Assembly: GCA_047495785.1 (NCBI GenBank)
Contig: JBLDXI010000024.1
Location: 4,030,001 to 4,094,000 of the forward strand
Length of the DNA stretch: 64,000 nucleotides
Direction: 5' to 3'
From: Lepidodermella squamata
Lineage: Eukaryota; Gastrotricha
Shown: in pieces, positions 1 to 11,300 of the stretch
Layout: each line of letters begins with the position of its first letter
Position numbering within the stretch: the first letter of the stretch is position 1
Position numbers and translations under genes: made by a program
Notes under the pieces: model-generated
Seen by the model: the letters and a program-made list of their open reading frames with translations, nothing else
Told to the model about the DNA's origin: nothing
The model's database searches: none

Positions 1-716
1 CGGTCGCGTGCAATCTAAAACCGCATTATTTCTCTTATTTAGTGATCACTGGTTTTTTCAAAAATAGTAAACTTACCTCTTGTATCTTCTTGCCTTGGGC
101 TGAAATCTCTGAACAATGCGTTGTGAATCGAAAAATTGTGAAAAGATTTATTTATCTACTACTAACCTTTTTTATTGTGATGATGACCACATTTTTGTGG
201 AAGGGATTAGCATTTTTTGGTGAAAGATAACTATGTACCAACCACTAACAATCCGGTTTGAGATCAGTGCAATTCCAATTCATCTGTGTATAAAATGCGC
301 GTTTTCAGATGAAAATTTCATATTTTTTATTTTGCAATTACTAGGATCATTTTTTTTACATGGCGCTATTCCGCCTGAATTTGATACCTTGCATTTGAAG
401 GAAGCAACTTTATAAATTCAGGTGAGGCCTTTTTTATTTTTTTCTACCGCTTAAATGCTTACTAGGAGGCATTTCTTGTCTACATTAACACATTTTTTGA
501 ATATAATTCGAAAAATGGATGGCAGAAAAAGTTAAAAGTAGCTAAATATTCCTCCTTAAAAAATTTTAATATTTTTTATCTGCTATGAATTTGACGGAAA
601 AGGATAAAGAAATTTGGAAATCGCTCGTTTCAATGAGAAATACGCCTTCGGATTAATTTCATAAAAAGATTCCGGTTTTCGCACTGTTTCTTTCCTAATT
701 TTTGTCTTTTTTTAAG
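1..716. other. Region upstream of KAT2, no supported gene
   Basis: AT-rich sequence with only short open frames (for example 42-230 and 233-415) that resemble nothing I recognise and lack codon character. A pyrimidine-rich run ends in AAG at 714-716, immediately before the KAT2 ATG. It looks like a 3' splice site, either of a 5'-UTR intron or for spliced-leader addition. Confidence 0.5.
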
Positions 717-3098
717 ATGGATGACCATGCCTTATCGATCAGCGTTGAGCAGTTGCAGCAAGTTCGTCGCGAACAGCGCGATCACTTGATGTCCCTCCCC
801 CAACGGCGCAAACTCGCAAAACTCGCGTCCTGCCGACACTGCGACGTAACCGGATGCCGCTGCCCCGGTTGGATCCCGGCCTCAGCTGACTCAGTCCAAG
901 ACTCTGAGGTCGAAAGCCGCGCCTCATCAAGCGATGTCTCCGTTCAACAGAACTGTAAAACGTGTCATCACGAGCTAGACGACCACGGCTGTTCAGATTT
1001 AACCGACAAAAATCAAGACGCAATTTTCGGACTGGTCTGCCTGAGTCAAGACGTTGTCTCCCTGTACAGCTCCGTTCAAAATCAAACCGACCCAGATGCG
1101 AAACAAATTTATTTCTACGTCTACAAGCAACTTCGGCGTTGTTTAGACACCCTAACCCTACCTAGTCAGCCGATTTTCAAACCAAGCCCGCCCTTCGAAC
1201 AAGCGCCATCGATTTGCCGGCTACTCGCGAATTTCGTCGTGTATCACGGTATGGAAGACGGCCAACAACTAGCCGCGTTATTCCTCGACGTTTTCGACGT
1301 GTGGCAAATCCCGTTTCCCGGCCAGTTAGTCGCGAAATTGAACTCAAAAGAATTGAAGGAGTACTATGAAGAATGCGTCCTCGACAACACCGAGCTGCTG
1401 AGTTACTACCGAACTTTCTACAGCCAGTGGTTGTGTCACTGTCGAATTCCGGCGATTTCAGCCCGGCTGAGCCTACCATGCTGGCGGGCGACGTCCGTTT
1501 TCGGTCAGAAATTACTGCGAGCTGTTTTCCCGTTATTTCGAGAAGACCTCATCGCGCAATGCAAGGCTGAAAAATCGCAGCGAGATTTGGTCGCGAAACT
1601 AGTCAAATTCCTCAACCTCATGCAGTCCGACTTCCAATCGGCGAAAAATGACGACGATTGCGAGTGGTTCTCCGCCAATTACAGTTTGAACGGTTTCAAC
1701 CCGAAATTTCTACAAAGCCCGGCCTTGATCGACTCGGGTGTGCAGGTCCAACAGCCGCAAATCGATGAGAAAAAGCCACAAGTCACGGGGCGGAAGCGAC
1801 GTGGCTCAACTTCCGGCTATCAATCCGGCGCTGGGAAGCACTCGAAACACGACCATGAACCTGATTCTCACGTACCGGGTGATGTCCCATCGAAAGTTTT
1901 GACCGAAATTCTGAAAGAAAACCCGTTGCTAAGCGCGCCTCAAACGCCTCATTCGTTGAATCCGCACTTATTGGCTATTGCCTTGCGTGATGAGAGGGCC
2001 AGGTTAGACTACCAGTCCGGCATTTTGTCCGTCCATGTCGTCAATAATTCGCCTGCGATTCGAGAGCCGAGTTCGACTAGCGATGAATTATCGTTGTTTC
2101 TGCTCGCGGCTCAGAACATTTTCACGGCCCAGCTGCCGAAAATGCCGAGGCCGTACGTCGCGCGGCTGGTTTTCGACCCGAAACACCGAACCCTGTGCCT
2201 GGTTAAGAAACTCGACCCGACCACCCCGATTTTAACCGGCCAAGCTGGGATAACGCGGCGAGTCATCGGCGCTATTTGCTTCTGTGCGTTCCCCCAACGC
2301 CAATTTTCTGAGGTCGTATTCTGCGCTGTCTCAGCCGAAGAGCAAGTCCGAGGTTTCGGCACTTTCATGATGTCCTGCCTCAAAGAATGGCATGTCCAGC
2401 ACGGTTTTCGACACTTGTTAACCTACGCGGACGAATTTGCGGTCGGCTATTTCCTGAAACAGGGCTTCACCGCTGATTTCAATCTACCGAAATCGCACTA
2501 CGAGGGTTATATCAAGGAGTACGAAGGAGCTACCTTAATGGCGTGTGAACTGCAGCCGAATGTCCCTTACACGCATTTGACGATTGGAATTCGGCAGGTT
2601 CGAAAGGTGGTCGAAGCTCTTGCAGTCAGACGGCGCCGGGATGTCGTCGTCCGCCGGCCTGGTTTGACTTGTTTCGGTTCCGACGTCAAGCAAATTCCGA
2701 TTGAATCGATCCCTGGCGCGGTCGAGGCCGGTTGGTCCGAAGAAACGGCTGGTGAAGATTCGCAGCAAGATTTGAACTCTGACTCAGATTCGCTGCTGTC
2801 AGACCTCAGGGGCGTTTGGAACCAGGTCAAATCGCACGCTTCAGCCTGGCCGTTCCAGAAGCCGGTCGATAAAACGGAGGCGCACGACTACTACGACGTG
2901 ATCAAGTACCCGATGGATCTGAAAACGATTGGCGAGCGGTTGAAGTCGCGTTACTACCACAACAAACGGCTGTTTGGCGCTGATTTCGCGCGAATGTTTG
3001 AGAATTGCCGGAAATACAACGCTCCGCCGACGGAGTACTACAAATGCGCGAATAATCTGGAGAAGTACTTCCTGCAAAAAATGCGAGAACTCGACTAG
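717..3098 (+). CDS. KAT2A: Histone acetyltransferase KAT2 (GCN5/PCAF)
   Basis: Nuclear lysine acetyltransferase, the catalytic subunit of SAGA/ATAC-type coactivators, which acetylates histone H3. The single-exon protein has 793 aa from the ATG at 717; an in-frame TTG at 702 lies inside a splice-acceptor-like tract and is unlikely to be used. The PCAF-type N-terminal domain occupies about residues 5-370 and opens with a Cys-rich CRHCDVTGCRCPGW segment. The GNAT domain spans about 435-600, with FDPKH, the catalytic Glu532 in SEVVFCAVS and the acetyl-CoA loop QVRGFG. A C-terminal bromodomain covers about 700-785, with the acetyl-lysine-binding Asn in KYNAP. The domain order and length match animal KAT2A/B. 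One oddity is an insert of about 15-20 residues after FDPKHRTLCLV, before RVIGAICF, where the mammalian proteins have a short turn. The lack of introns in 2.4 kb is also notable. Confidence 0.95.
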   Translation: MDDHALSISVEQLQQVRREQRDHLMSLPQRRKLAKLASCRHCDVTGCRCPGWIPASADSVQDSEVESRASSSDVSVQQNCKTCHHELDDHGCSDLTDKNQDAIFGLVCLSQDVVSLYSSVQNQTDPDAKQIYFYVYKQLRRCLDTLTLPSQPIFKPSPPFEQAPSICRLLANFVVYHGMEDGQQLAALFLDVFDVWQIPFPGQLVAKLNSKELKEYYEECVLDNTELLSYYRTFYSQWLCHCRIPAISARLSLPCWRATSVFGQKLLRAVFPLFREDLIAQCKAEKSQRDLVAKLVKFLNLMQSDFQSAKNDDDCEWFSANYSLNGFNPKFLQSPALIDSGVQVQQPQIDEKKPQVTGRKRRGSTSGYQSGAGKHSKHDHEPDSHVPGDVPSKVLTEILKENPLLSAPQTPHSLNPHLLAIALRDERARLDYQSGILSVHVVNNSPAIREPSSTSDELSLFLLAAQNIFTAQLPKMPRPYVARLVFDPKHRTLCLVKKLDPTTPILTGQAGITRRVIGAICFCAFPQRQFSEVVFCAVSAEEQVRGFGTFMMSCLKEWHVQHGFRHLLTYADEFAVGYFLKQGFTADFNLPKSHYEGYIKEYEGATLMACELQPNVPYTHLTIGIRQVRKVVEALAVRRRRDVVVRRPGLTCFGSDVKQIPIESIPGAVEAGWSEETAGEDSQQDLNSDSDSLLSDLRGVWNQVKSHASAWPFQKPVDKTEAHDYYDVIKYPMDLKTIGERLKSRYYHNKRLFGADFARMFENCRKYNAPPTEYYKCANNLEKYFLQKMRELD

Positions 3099-3474
3099 CT
3101 CAATTCTTGTCTCTTCTTTTCAAGAAACCCTGTATGACTGATCATTTTTTGAGCGTGAAATTTCGATTTTTAAATTCGAAAAATTATTGCAGTGCATTAG
3201 TATTTTAAGGCGGAATTTTTCATTTTGCTGTTATTCAGTAGTTATTACTATCCCGAAAGTTTGATCTTGAAAAATGATCAATTACTGATGGTTTCTTGCG
3301 GTTTTTAACACCATTTTTTACGCTTCTTTGTATTGTTGTGTTTCTTCTTTTTGGTTACCGTTTTTGATACGACCTCGATTAAAATCGACGAATTTCTGAA
3401 AATTTCGAATTTTCTCTTTTTAGGACGTATATTTTTTGAGTTTTGTCGAGTTTTCTCTCCTCAACTAACGCAAA
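3099..3474 (+). other. KAT2-BTF3 spacer and BTF3 5' leader
   Basis: Non-coding and AT-rich. A pyrimidine run ending in TTTTTAG at 3417-3423 looks like a 3' splice acceptor and would leave a 51-nt leader before the BTF3 ATG. No other feature is visible. Confidence 0.4.
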
Positions 3475-4798
3475 ATGAACAAGGACCGTCTGGAAAAGCT
3501 TGGTGAGCAGGTGCGCATCGGTGGCAAGGGCTGCCCGCGCCGCAAGCGGAAGGTCGTCCACAAGACCGTCGCCACCGATGACAAGAAGCTGCAGGCGACT
3601 CTGAAGAAGCTCGCCGTCAACAACATCCAGGGCATCGAGGAGGTCAATATTCTGCGCGACGACGGCTCCGGCACCGTCATCCACTTCAACAACCCGAAGG
3701 TGCAGGCCAGTTTGTCGGCGAACGTTTTCGCCATCACTGGCCACGCTGAGGACAAGAAATTGGGCGATATCTTGCCCACCATTTTGCCCCAGGTAAGTAT
3801 ATTTCGAAAAATCACTCGAAATTGAATCATCTGAATTCCTTTCGCGGCTTATCGACTGGTCCTTAGCGATATATACTCCTTAAGCCTCTCGATTAAACTC
3901 GAGTAATTACAAAGGCACCGCGTTTTTACGTCGGCCGCGCTAATCCCCCGCACGCCTTTGTTCGGCGCGTGAATGAATTTGTGACTGGGAACAATACTAA
4001 CAACTAACAATAATAATAATACTAGTAATAGGTAGGCAGCTCGTGAGAGTAGCAGGGGCGAGTAACGGCGTTCACACGCTTACTTTGAGGCTTAGACATA
4101 TATAGGTATACTCGCGAATTAGTCAGCGCGCTTTTTCTCAGGCGGCTGCTGATCGATGCGCGGTTTCAGCTTCCTGTCGAGCAGCTGAAAACTCATGCTT
4201 TCTTATTTACATTTCTCATTCATTTCATGTCGTTATTTTTTATTTTTCTACATATTTTTTCCTGCGCGCCAAATATATCCTATTTGTTTCACATTTCAGA
4301 TTACTAATTTTGGCTCAATTCTTGCTAATATCTTTCGAAAATTCAGTAATTCTTAAATTCTCAGGCGAGATATTTTTGAAAAATTGGTAGAAATTACTAA
4401 CAAGCGGGGATTAATCGATTATTAAAAATTAAGGAGGATATGTTAATAACAAATTTCAAACGTTGCTTTCCTGATTTATTTCCATTTCTCGCCAAATTTT
4501 TGGGCAAATTTTGGAGTAAGCCGTTAACTTCTGAATTTAACCTCATTCTTTCATGCATTCGAAAATATTGTAAATTCGATGTATTAAGAAATTGAATTTC
4601 GACTTTTAGCTTGGTTCTGAGAACTTGGCCAGCCTTAAGAAGCTGATGGCCCAGGGCGGCGCCCTCGGTGGCGGCCCTGGCGGAGCGGCCCGCGCTGGCG
4701 AGGACGACGAGGAAGTGCCTGAGTTGGTGGGCAACTTCGACGAGCCGTCGAAGAAGGAGGCGACCGGCGCCGGCGCGTCGGCGATGAAGGTCGACTAA
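3475..4798 (+). CDS. BTF3: Nascent polypeptide-associated complex subunit beta (BTF3)
   Basis: Beta subunit of the ribosome-bound NAC heterodimer, which shields nascent chains and controls SRP access. Exons are 3475-3792 and 4610-4798, with a phase-0 intron (donor CAG|GTAAGT, acceptor CTTTTAG), giving 168 codons without the stop included in the exon sum of 169. The start matches the short NAC-beta isoform: an N-terminal ribosome-binding helix leads into the basic signature [11 protein letters not shown]. The NAC domain follows (about residues 35-100), including [19 protein letters not shown] and ITGHAE. Exon 2 supplies the acidic tail with EVPELV and NFDEPSKKE. The 817-bp intron has no recognisable gene. 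An AATAAA at 5087-5092 may be the polyadenylation signal. Identification is secure because both exons align with the family end to end. Confidence 0.95.
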
Positions 4799-5517
4799 GA
4801 ACTTGATCTACCCAAGCTGCTTTCCAACGAACGTTGTATTCGCCTCTGAGCAATTGCACAATTTGAATGGGAAGTACAATAATACAAAACAATTTGAAGC
4901 AGCGTGGATGAGTGTGTTCGTTGTACGTGTGTGTTGATCAGCATTCTGAAATAATCATGGCATTCGCTTATGATCTAGTGGTTCTTTGTTTTTTGAAGAA
5001 GGAGTTGTTATGGGGAGAGAAAAAGTCGTTACAAAGCAGCGCCAGAGTTTGGTATACGATATATACATACATGAAAAGCGTGTAATAATAAAGCAAAAAT
5101 TATATTCAAAATATATTCGCTTTTTGTTGATCATATTTAGCAACGCCGCGTGATCATTTTTCCTTACGTATCTTCTTCCATCTTGTCCTTATCTTCTTTC
5201 GTGATTGATTCCACCCGTGAAAATTTACAAAGATGAAATGCTATCATTGCTTATATACATATAAGGCCAAGTTATGTTTACTGAAATTATATATACATTA
5301 CTCTCATTGCTGCTGAAGTAATGAAAATTGACAATAATAAAATCTTATAAGGTGTGAAATTAAATTTTACCAAATATTTTAACGTATTTTCTGATTTTTA
5401 CATTAGGTGCTTATTAATTTTATACAAAAAGCCTTGTTTACTTCTAGTCAGATTCAAAAATTAAAAGTGAGTTTTAACGATTCTTTTCGATTTTCCATAT
5501 CTAATATCGAATTTCAG
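4799..5517 (+). other. BTF3 3' region and PGLS upstream region
   Basis: Non-coding and AT-rich. It holds a candidate AATAAA at 5087-5092 for BTF3 and ends in ATTTCAG at 5511-5517, a splice-acceptor consensus abutting the next ATG. Nothing else is seen. Confidence 0.4.
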
Positions 5518-6742
5518 ATGTTTTCTGTAGGCAAAGCGACATCACCCACATTTGAAGCAATTGAAAATATCTCCGACTATATTACCGCGGTTGAAACGCG
5601 CTTCTGTTCCTCTGCTCGAGATGGCCACTTGGTTATCGGAGTTTCCGGTGGTTCAGCCGTCGAAGTCACTGCCGCGGCTCTAGAGCGGCTCTACAAGGGT
5701 GGACAAGTTAAGAAGGTTGACATTTTCTTCTGCGACGAGCGTATCGTGCCCGAGGATGATTCGGAATCTATTTATGGCGCTTATAAGAAGAAGAGTTCTC
5801 AAATTCTCGATTTCTGCAAATTCCATCCTGTTGAACTCAGCCTCAAGGAAGGTGAGTAATAAGTAATATATCCAGGGGCGTAACCAGCTGGTTGTTTTGG
5901 TTGTTCAAACAACTACCAAAATGAAAACTCAAAAACCCCTCTTCGGCCTATTTTCTGGAGAAAATGGCTTAAATAGCTTAAAAAGTAGACGAAATGTTGG
6001 CAAAATTATCAAAAAATTTCTCGCTTCGCTCGAAATCCCGACATTGTCAATAGTTCCTATTGAAAATCGGCGCTTTCCGACTTTGGATTATCCTGAGAAA
6101 AATGAAAATTTCACTATCAGATCCATAACAACTACCAAAAGAAATTCCTGGTTACGCCCCTGAATATATCTTGTACTTTTTGAATCTTTTTGAAATTTCT
6201 TCATTTTTCATGTCGAATTTAATTGATGAGAATTGATCAAATTAAGGTGGAATTTTCAAAAATATTTATTCCCATTTTTTCCAGCCGACGCCGTTGCCAA
6301 GGACTACGAGAACAAAATTCGCTGCTTCTTCAAAGTTCAGGATGGCGAAATCCCGAAATTCGACTGTCTCCTGCTTGGCATGGGCGATGACGGCCACACC
6401 TGCTCGCTTTTCCCAGGTCACGCGGCCTTGAACGAAAAAACTCAACTCGTTACAGGTTGGTCTTTTAATATCAAATATAGGACGGACTTGGAGTGTTGAC
6501 TCAATGATTCAGGAGTGACTAATTCGCCGAAGCCGCCCCCGGTTCGCGTGACCATGACCTACCCGCTGTTGAATGCCGCCCACAACGTGTTATTCCTGGT
6601 TAGGGGTCAAAGCAAAGCCGCGACAGTGCGAACCATCGTGAAACGCGAGGCGGGTTTCGAAAAATTACCGGCCGGCCACGTTCAACCCGCTGAACCGGTT
6701 TTCTGGCTGCTGGATAACGCAGCCGCTAGCCAGCTTCAGTAA
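5518..6742 (+). CDS. PGLS: 6-phosphogluconolactonase
   Basis: Cytosolic hydrolase of the oxidative pentose-phosphate pathway, converting 6-phosphogluconolactone to 6-phosphogluconate. Exons are 5518-5851, 6285-6455 and 6513-6742, with both introns in phase 1, giving 244 aa (animal PGLS is about 250-260). Family motifs appear in order: GVSGGS near residue 40, FFCDERIVP, the active-site segment LLGMGDDGHTCSLFPG in exon 2, and LFLVRGQSKA in exon 3. The start is the ATG directly after ATTTCAG. An upstream in-frame extension from 5407 has no support and lies before that acceptor. Intron 1 carries a complete 290-bp hAT-type MITE; intron 2 is only 57 nt. Confidence 0.93.
5873..6162. mobile_element. 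hAT-type MITE in PGLS intron 1
   Basis: Terminal inverted repeats are perfect over 15 bp: CAGGGGCGTAACCAG at 5873 and its reverse complement ending at 6162. The element is flanked by an identical 8-bp duplication, AATATATC, at 5865-5872 and 6163-6170. An 8-bp target-site duplication and a CAGGGGCG terminus are typical of hAT elements. There is no transposase, so it is non-autonomous (290 bp). It lies wholly inside an intron. Confidence 0.92.
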
Positions 6743-6764
6743 ACAAATTTGACGATACCTTTTA

Positions 6765-6842
6765 AATAGAGGAAGATAAATGACCCAAGGTAATTTTTTA
6801 CTTGTCAGTTGTTTACTTGGGTCATTTCTTACGTTCTCTATT
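6765..6842. repeat. Imperfect inverted repeat in the PGLS 3' region
   Basis: The arm at 6765-6793 pairs with 6812-6842. Both contain an ATGACCCAAG core and end in AATAGAG when read inward from outside. It could be a transcript hairpin just past the PGLS stop or the relic of a small palindromic element. No target-site duplication is evident. Confidence 0.55.
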
Positions 6843-7194
6843 GTAAGTACCAAATTATTCTAATTTTTCTGAAATTATTATTGGCGATAATTCAAAACTG
6901 TTGTCTCTCTTCGTTATAATATTCAAAAGCGGGTTAAAAATGCTTTCTGAGACTGCCCGCCCGGTGTGATTATCAACTTGTCCGTCTATTGATTTGTTGT
7001 TTTGTTGCCCGACCCGCTTTCGGCGCTTCCCGGTTGTTATATTCACGATTTTTCCTGCTTTCTCGCCATAATCTAGTAGAAACACAAGCACAAACGCTCA
7101 CACTGCAGCAATAATGCCATTATCATTCCTATTGTTGCTTATATTTCAATTGTTATTATAACTGAACTACTCTGCTTCGATATGCCCTACCGGC

Positions 7195-7264
7195 CGACTG
7201 ACTGACTGACTGACTGATTTTGAAGAAGAAACGTTGTTGTCCGAAAGCCGTGTGTGTGTGTGTG
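7195..7264. repeat. Simple repeats (TGAC)n and (TG)n
   Basis: About five copies of a GACT/TGAC tetranucleotide lie at 7195-7217, and a TG dinucleotide run lies at 7251-7264. Confidence 0.85.
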
Positions 7265-8328
7265 CACATATGCGAGAATGAATACACATGTATGAAGAAG
7301 ACAGCAGAACGCATCGTTGTTTAAACGTAATGTTATTTGCCCATCAGCTGCGCACACGCGACCCGCAAAACTAACTGCTACGGCTTCTGTCAATCAATCA
7401 ATCACTAGATATATGCTGTAGGCAGTGATAGTGAGGATGACGGCGGCGAGGGTGATCGTTTCACGTCCGCAAGTGGTCAGTAACTACGTTACTACTGCGA
7501 ACGCTATTATTTGCCTCGCCATTAGCAATTAGCCACCTTAAAATGCTTTTTTCGTGAACTTTCGTTATTAGATTTCAACGGAGGAATTTATTGGATTTAA
7601 TTTTTGGCTTTTGTCAACTTCCGAAAAATTGACCTAATTTTGGCGGCGCACATCACTCTGTTTCTCGCTCGTGAAGACTGACTCAATTAAATTTTTATGA
7701 ATTCTCTAAAATTGAAGGATGTTACATTATTTATCCAAGATTTTTATTCTTTTGATGGAAATTTGCTCGAATTTGATTGATTCTTTAGAAAATTCATTTT
7801 TAAGGTGGAATTTTTCTTTTTATTCTTTCTCGATTCGATATTTTATTTGATTTGATAATTAAATCAGGGTTATTTTCATTTAAGAGAAGGATAAAGACTC
7901 TTTAAGCTTTACTTCATTTGGTAGGAAAGAAAAATGCATCGTTTTCTATGGGCATAAGAACGTTAAAGGAATCCGTAAAGATTTTTTTCGTTTCTTATGT
8001 AAATAGTGTGCGTTTTCCTATATCCGCTTTCTTCGCGTTGTTTACTTGTAAAATCATTGATAGGTATTGTGTTTGCTCATTTCAGGCGCGAATTTTCTGC
8101 GCACTCAAATTTGAAATGTTAATCCAATACTATTGCATTCCCTTTTTTAGGACGCCTTTTTATTACTTACTAATTTATACTCCTGATCGGTTCATGCGAC
8201 AACTACGACAAATCAACCGCAGAACGTGTTAAATTTTACTCAACAACATCGGCAATCTCTCGCTGAATAACAACAATCTCAAAAAGATCATCATCACATT
8301 TTACCGATATTAACTTATTATTATTACT

Positions 8329-11300
8329 ATGGTGCTTGGTGGTAATTTGCCGGCCTGGTGCTGCTGGTTGGCAACGGCCGCGATTTTCATCACTCAATCT
8401 AACGCCTTAATCATTGAACCTCGGATAGTTGACAACTGCACATTCGACGTGGTGGACCCGGGTATTGATCCGTGTTTCTGGATTAAGGAAGAATCGCCCG
8501 AGGCTGAGGGTAAATGTATAGGCCTTGACAACCCAGCCACAACACCATCGCCAAATGCCGAGGTCGCGAAACCTAAGACTGAATTTTCGGGCTGGAACGA
8601 GTGGAATTCCGGGCAGTACTTCCCGGCGTCTGATCTCAGTGGTGGCGCTGCGTCGGAACAACAGAAAAACGAGCAGTCACTAGTTCGATGCCCGATTGCC
8701 TATATCAATAAGGAAGGCGCAAATTCGACCGAATTCACCAACGCGACAATGACAGATGACGAGTCGCAAATCGAGTACGGGGTGGATTATTCGATTTTGC
8801 AATCAACAAACTGCTTATTCTGGCCTCTATACGACCACTCAGGGGCTCGCATGCAATATCAATACGCCGTACTGAGGTCTGGTGTATCAAATCGAGCCCG
8901 ACTGATTTTCAACTGCCAAAATTATGTCCTAAATTCGACCCTGCTCGGGGAAGATAATGTCTGTTTGACCTTTTGGTACTATCTAGAGCCAAATCACAAC
9001 GCCGCGGTTCTATCAGTAAACCAAAAAGTTAACACATCGTGCTATTCTCAGCTATTTTCGACTGAAAATTCGAAATTAGTGACGTATGGTCGATGGGCCC
9101 AGGCGAAGGTCAGAATTCCGTTGTTTCGAACTGGCGGCCAGTTGTACTTCGAGGCGGCTAAAACTAGCGAGCAGTACTTGCTGGACGGAATCGCCTTGGA
9201 CGATATCGTGATCTATGACAGCTCGTTCTGCGGTCCCGAGTCCGAAAACCCGGTCTCGCCCTCGAAATGCGTTGAATATCGAAGCCCAAGTTCGAGTATT
9301 TTAATCGATAAACGAGTCATTCGCGACTATTGTAACGTCGATAATTCGACTTCCTGTTCGAATTGGCGCCCGATTTCCGATCAATTCCGGCCGTGGAAGG
9401 CTAGTACCGCGATTCTAAACGCCGGCGATCGAGGCATTGCGCGTTGCTGGTCGAATACGCCGATGGAAAATTGCGTGTTATGGCCGGAAAAAGACCGAAC
9501 AAACGAGGCGTCGACGTCGCAAGAAGTGTCTGGCAAGTACTTTTTCTCGCTGTTCAAGCAAAACTTCAGCACTACGCCGCATATGATGACTTTCGAGTCG
9601 TCGAAACTGCTGGATATCGAAAATTTGGCTGAGGAGAAGCGCGCGTTGTGTTTGACGTTTTGGTACGTCATGGAGCCGACTCACAACATCAACTTGGCGG
9701 TTCATGTCAGCTATGATGGCAATGTTGTGGCTAACGAAACGCTGTGGCGGATTTTCAATGGCACTGGGGTTTGGTCGTTTGCTCAGGTCGAACTGTCAGT
9801 TGCCCGGCGAAAATTGTCTCGAGTCTGGATTTCGGCTGTTAAGGTTTGTAATTAACTTAAATTTGAAATATAGATTCGGAATGCCTGGGTATCAATTTTA
9901 TTTTTTGGCTACTTGGGGGGGCCTTTTAGATGAAAATAATTAAGATCTTTAATCAGCCAAAAGCTTGGTTAGATGAGCAAAGGACTGCTAGCAGTTTCCC
10001 CGCGGCTTATAGCAGTTGCAAGGGGGTTTTGAGTCCCTGTGCGCGCTGTGAGCAATTCTCTTCGACATTTGCCGCTTCTTATCGCGCCGGGGCGCGGCAG
10101 CAGCGCCTTGAAAAGGCATCACGTTAGCTTGGTTCACAAGCGCCGGAAAGGAGGGACGATGACACGTCTCCGTCCGGAAAGCGTCAATTACAACGGTGAG
10201 CGTTAATGACGTTAGCTTAAGTTGAGAGTTTCTAACCTCGCCAAAGATACTAGGCAAGCCGCGTAAGAAAATACAAGATAAGGAAAAATCGTCCGTGGTC
10301 CAGCCTGCTTTCGTTGTAGCCTCAACAGACTTAACGAAGGCGCAGACGTAGCCCTCCGGAGTCAAATGTCCCATCTGAAATGTTTGAAAAAATTGTTTGC
10401 TCTAAGATCCTTTAATTTTGTTAAGCGATTTAAAGGTTTATTTTAAGCTGAGGCTTTTTGAGGCTTTTTAATAAGAATACATAATTTTTTAACTTTATTA
10501 ATTTTAATTTGTGTTTTTCAATGTAGAACAACACGCAATGGGTGTTTGACGGTCTTTCTATCGACGATTTGTCGATTTTCGAAACCGAATCCTGCCCAAC
10601 AATGCCACCTGCCGCCAAGGTGCCTCGAGGCTTATCAGTGCCCAATGACCATCTGCTTCCATCGCTCATCGTGCCAAGAACTGCTGCTTCAACGAGGAGT
10701 GCTCAGAATTCTGGCTCATCAACCGCGAGACCAAAAACTTTCAACGATCCGATCGACGTGTTTTTCGGCGTGACGACGACGATTTCTATTGCAAGTACAA
10801 CGACTGGCTCAACTTCGACTGCTAGGACTTCAACAAGCCTTCCTCGAACTACTGCTGCTCCTTCCACTACAACTACTACTCGCTCCTCGACTGTTGTTAC
10901 TACGCTGCCTGTTACTACAGCGGGGGTGACTACTACTGCGACTAGTTCGTTAGCCACTACAACTGGAATTGCGAATGTGAGTGAGGAGTCCGTGAGAGTG
11001 GAGTCGATTCAGTCTACAACGGTGGCTCCTACTACTCGATTGGCTACTACTACCTCGACTACAACGATGCCTTCTACACCAATCAGCACCACTGTTGTTA
11101 CGACTAGAGGTGAGAGATTCGAACATTTCTAACTATGAATTATCAGTTTTTCTGTGAAAAGAATTTTAATAAATTTGGGAATTTTTTAATTTGAACAAGG
11201 AAAAGTGAGGTCCAGCTACTTTTTTTAGCAAATCACGATAACTTTCTTCGATAAATTTGGAAATGATTAATTCTTGGTTTTCACTATAAGGCTTGAACCA

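Larger units (their letters stand above)
6743..8328 (+). other. PGLS 3' region and upstream region of the MAM gene
   Basis: No supported coding region in 1.6 kb. It contains an inverted repeat (6765-6842), a (TGAC)n run and a (TG)n run. Short open frames such as 7918-8232 lack family similarity. Promoter or 5'-UTR exons of the following gene may lie here but cannot be placed. Confidence 0.4.

Noticed and set aside
42-415. Two short ORFs at the left edge, one with a hydrophobic segment
   Set aside because: AT-rich chance frames without homology or gene context; a single hydrophobic run in T-rich DNA is expected by chance.
3793-4609. Possible snoRNA in the BTF3 intron
   Set aside because: No paired C/D or H/ACA boxes with a terminal stem could be found.
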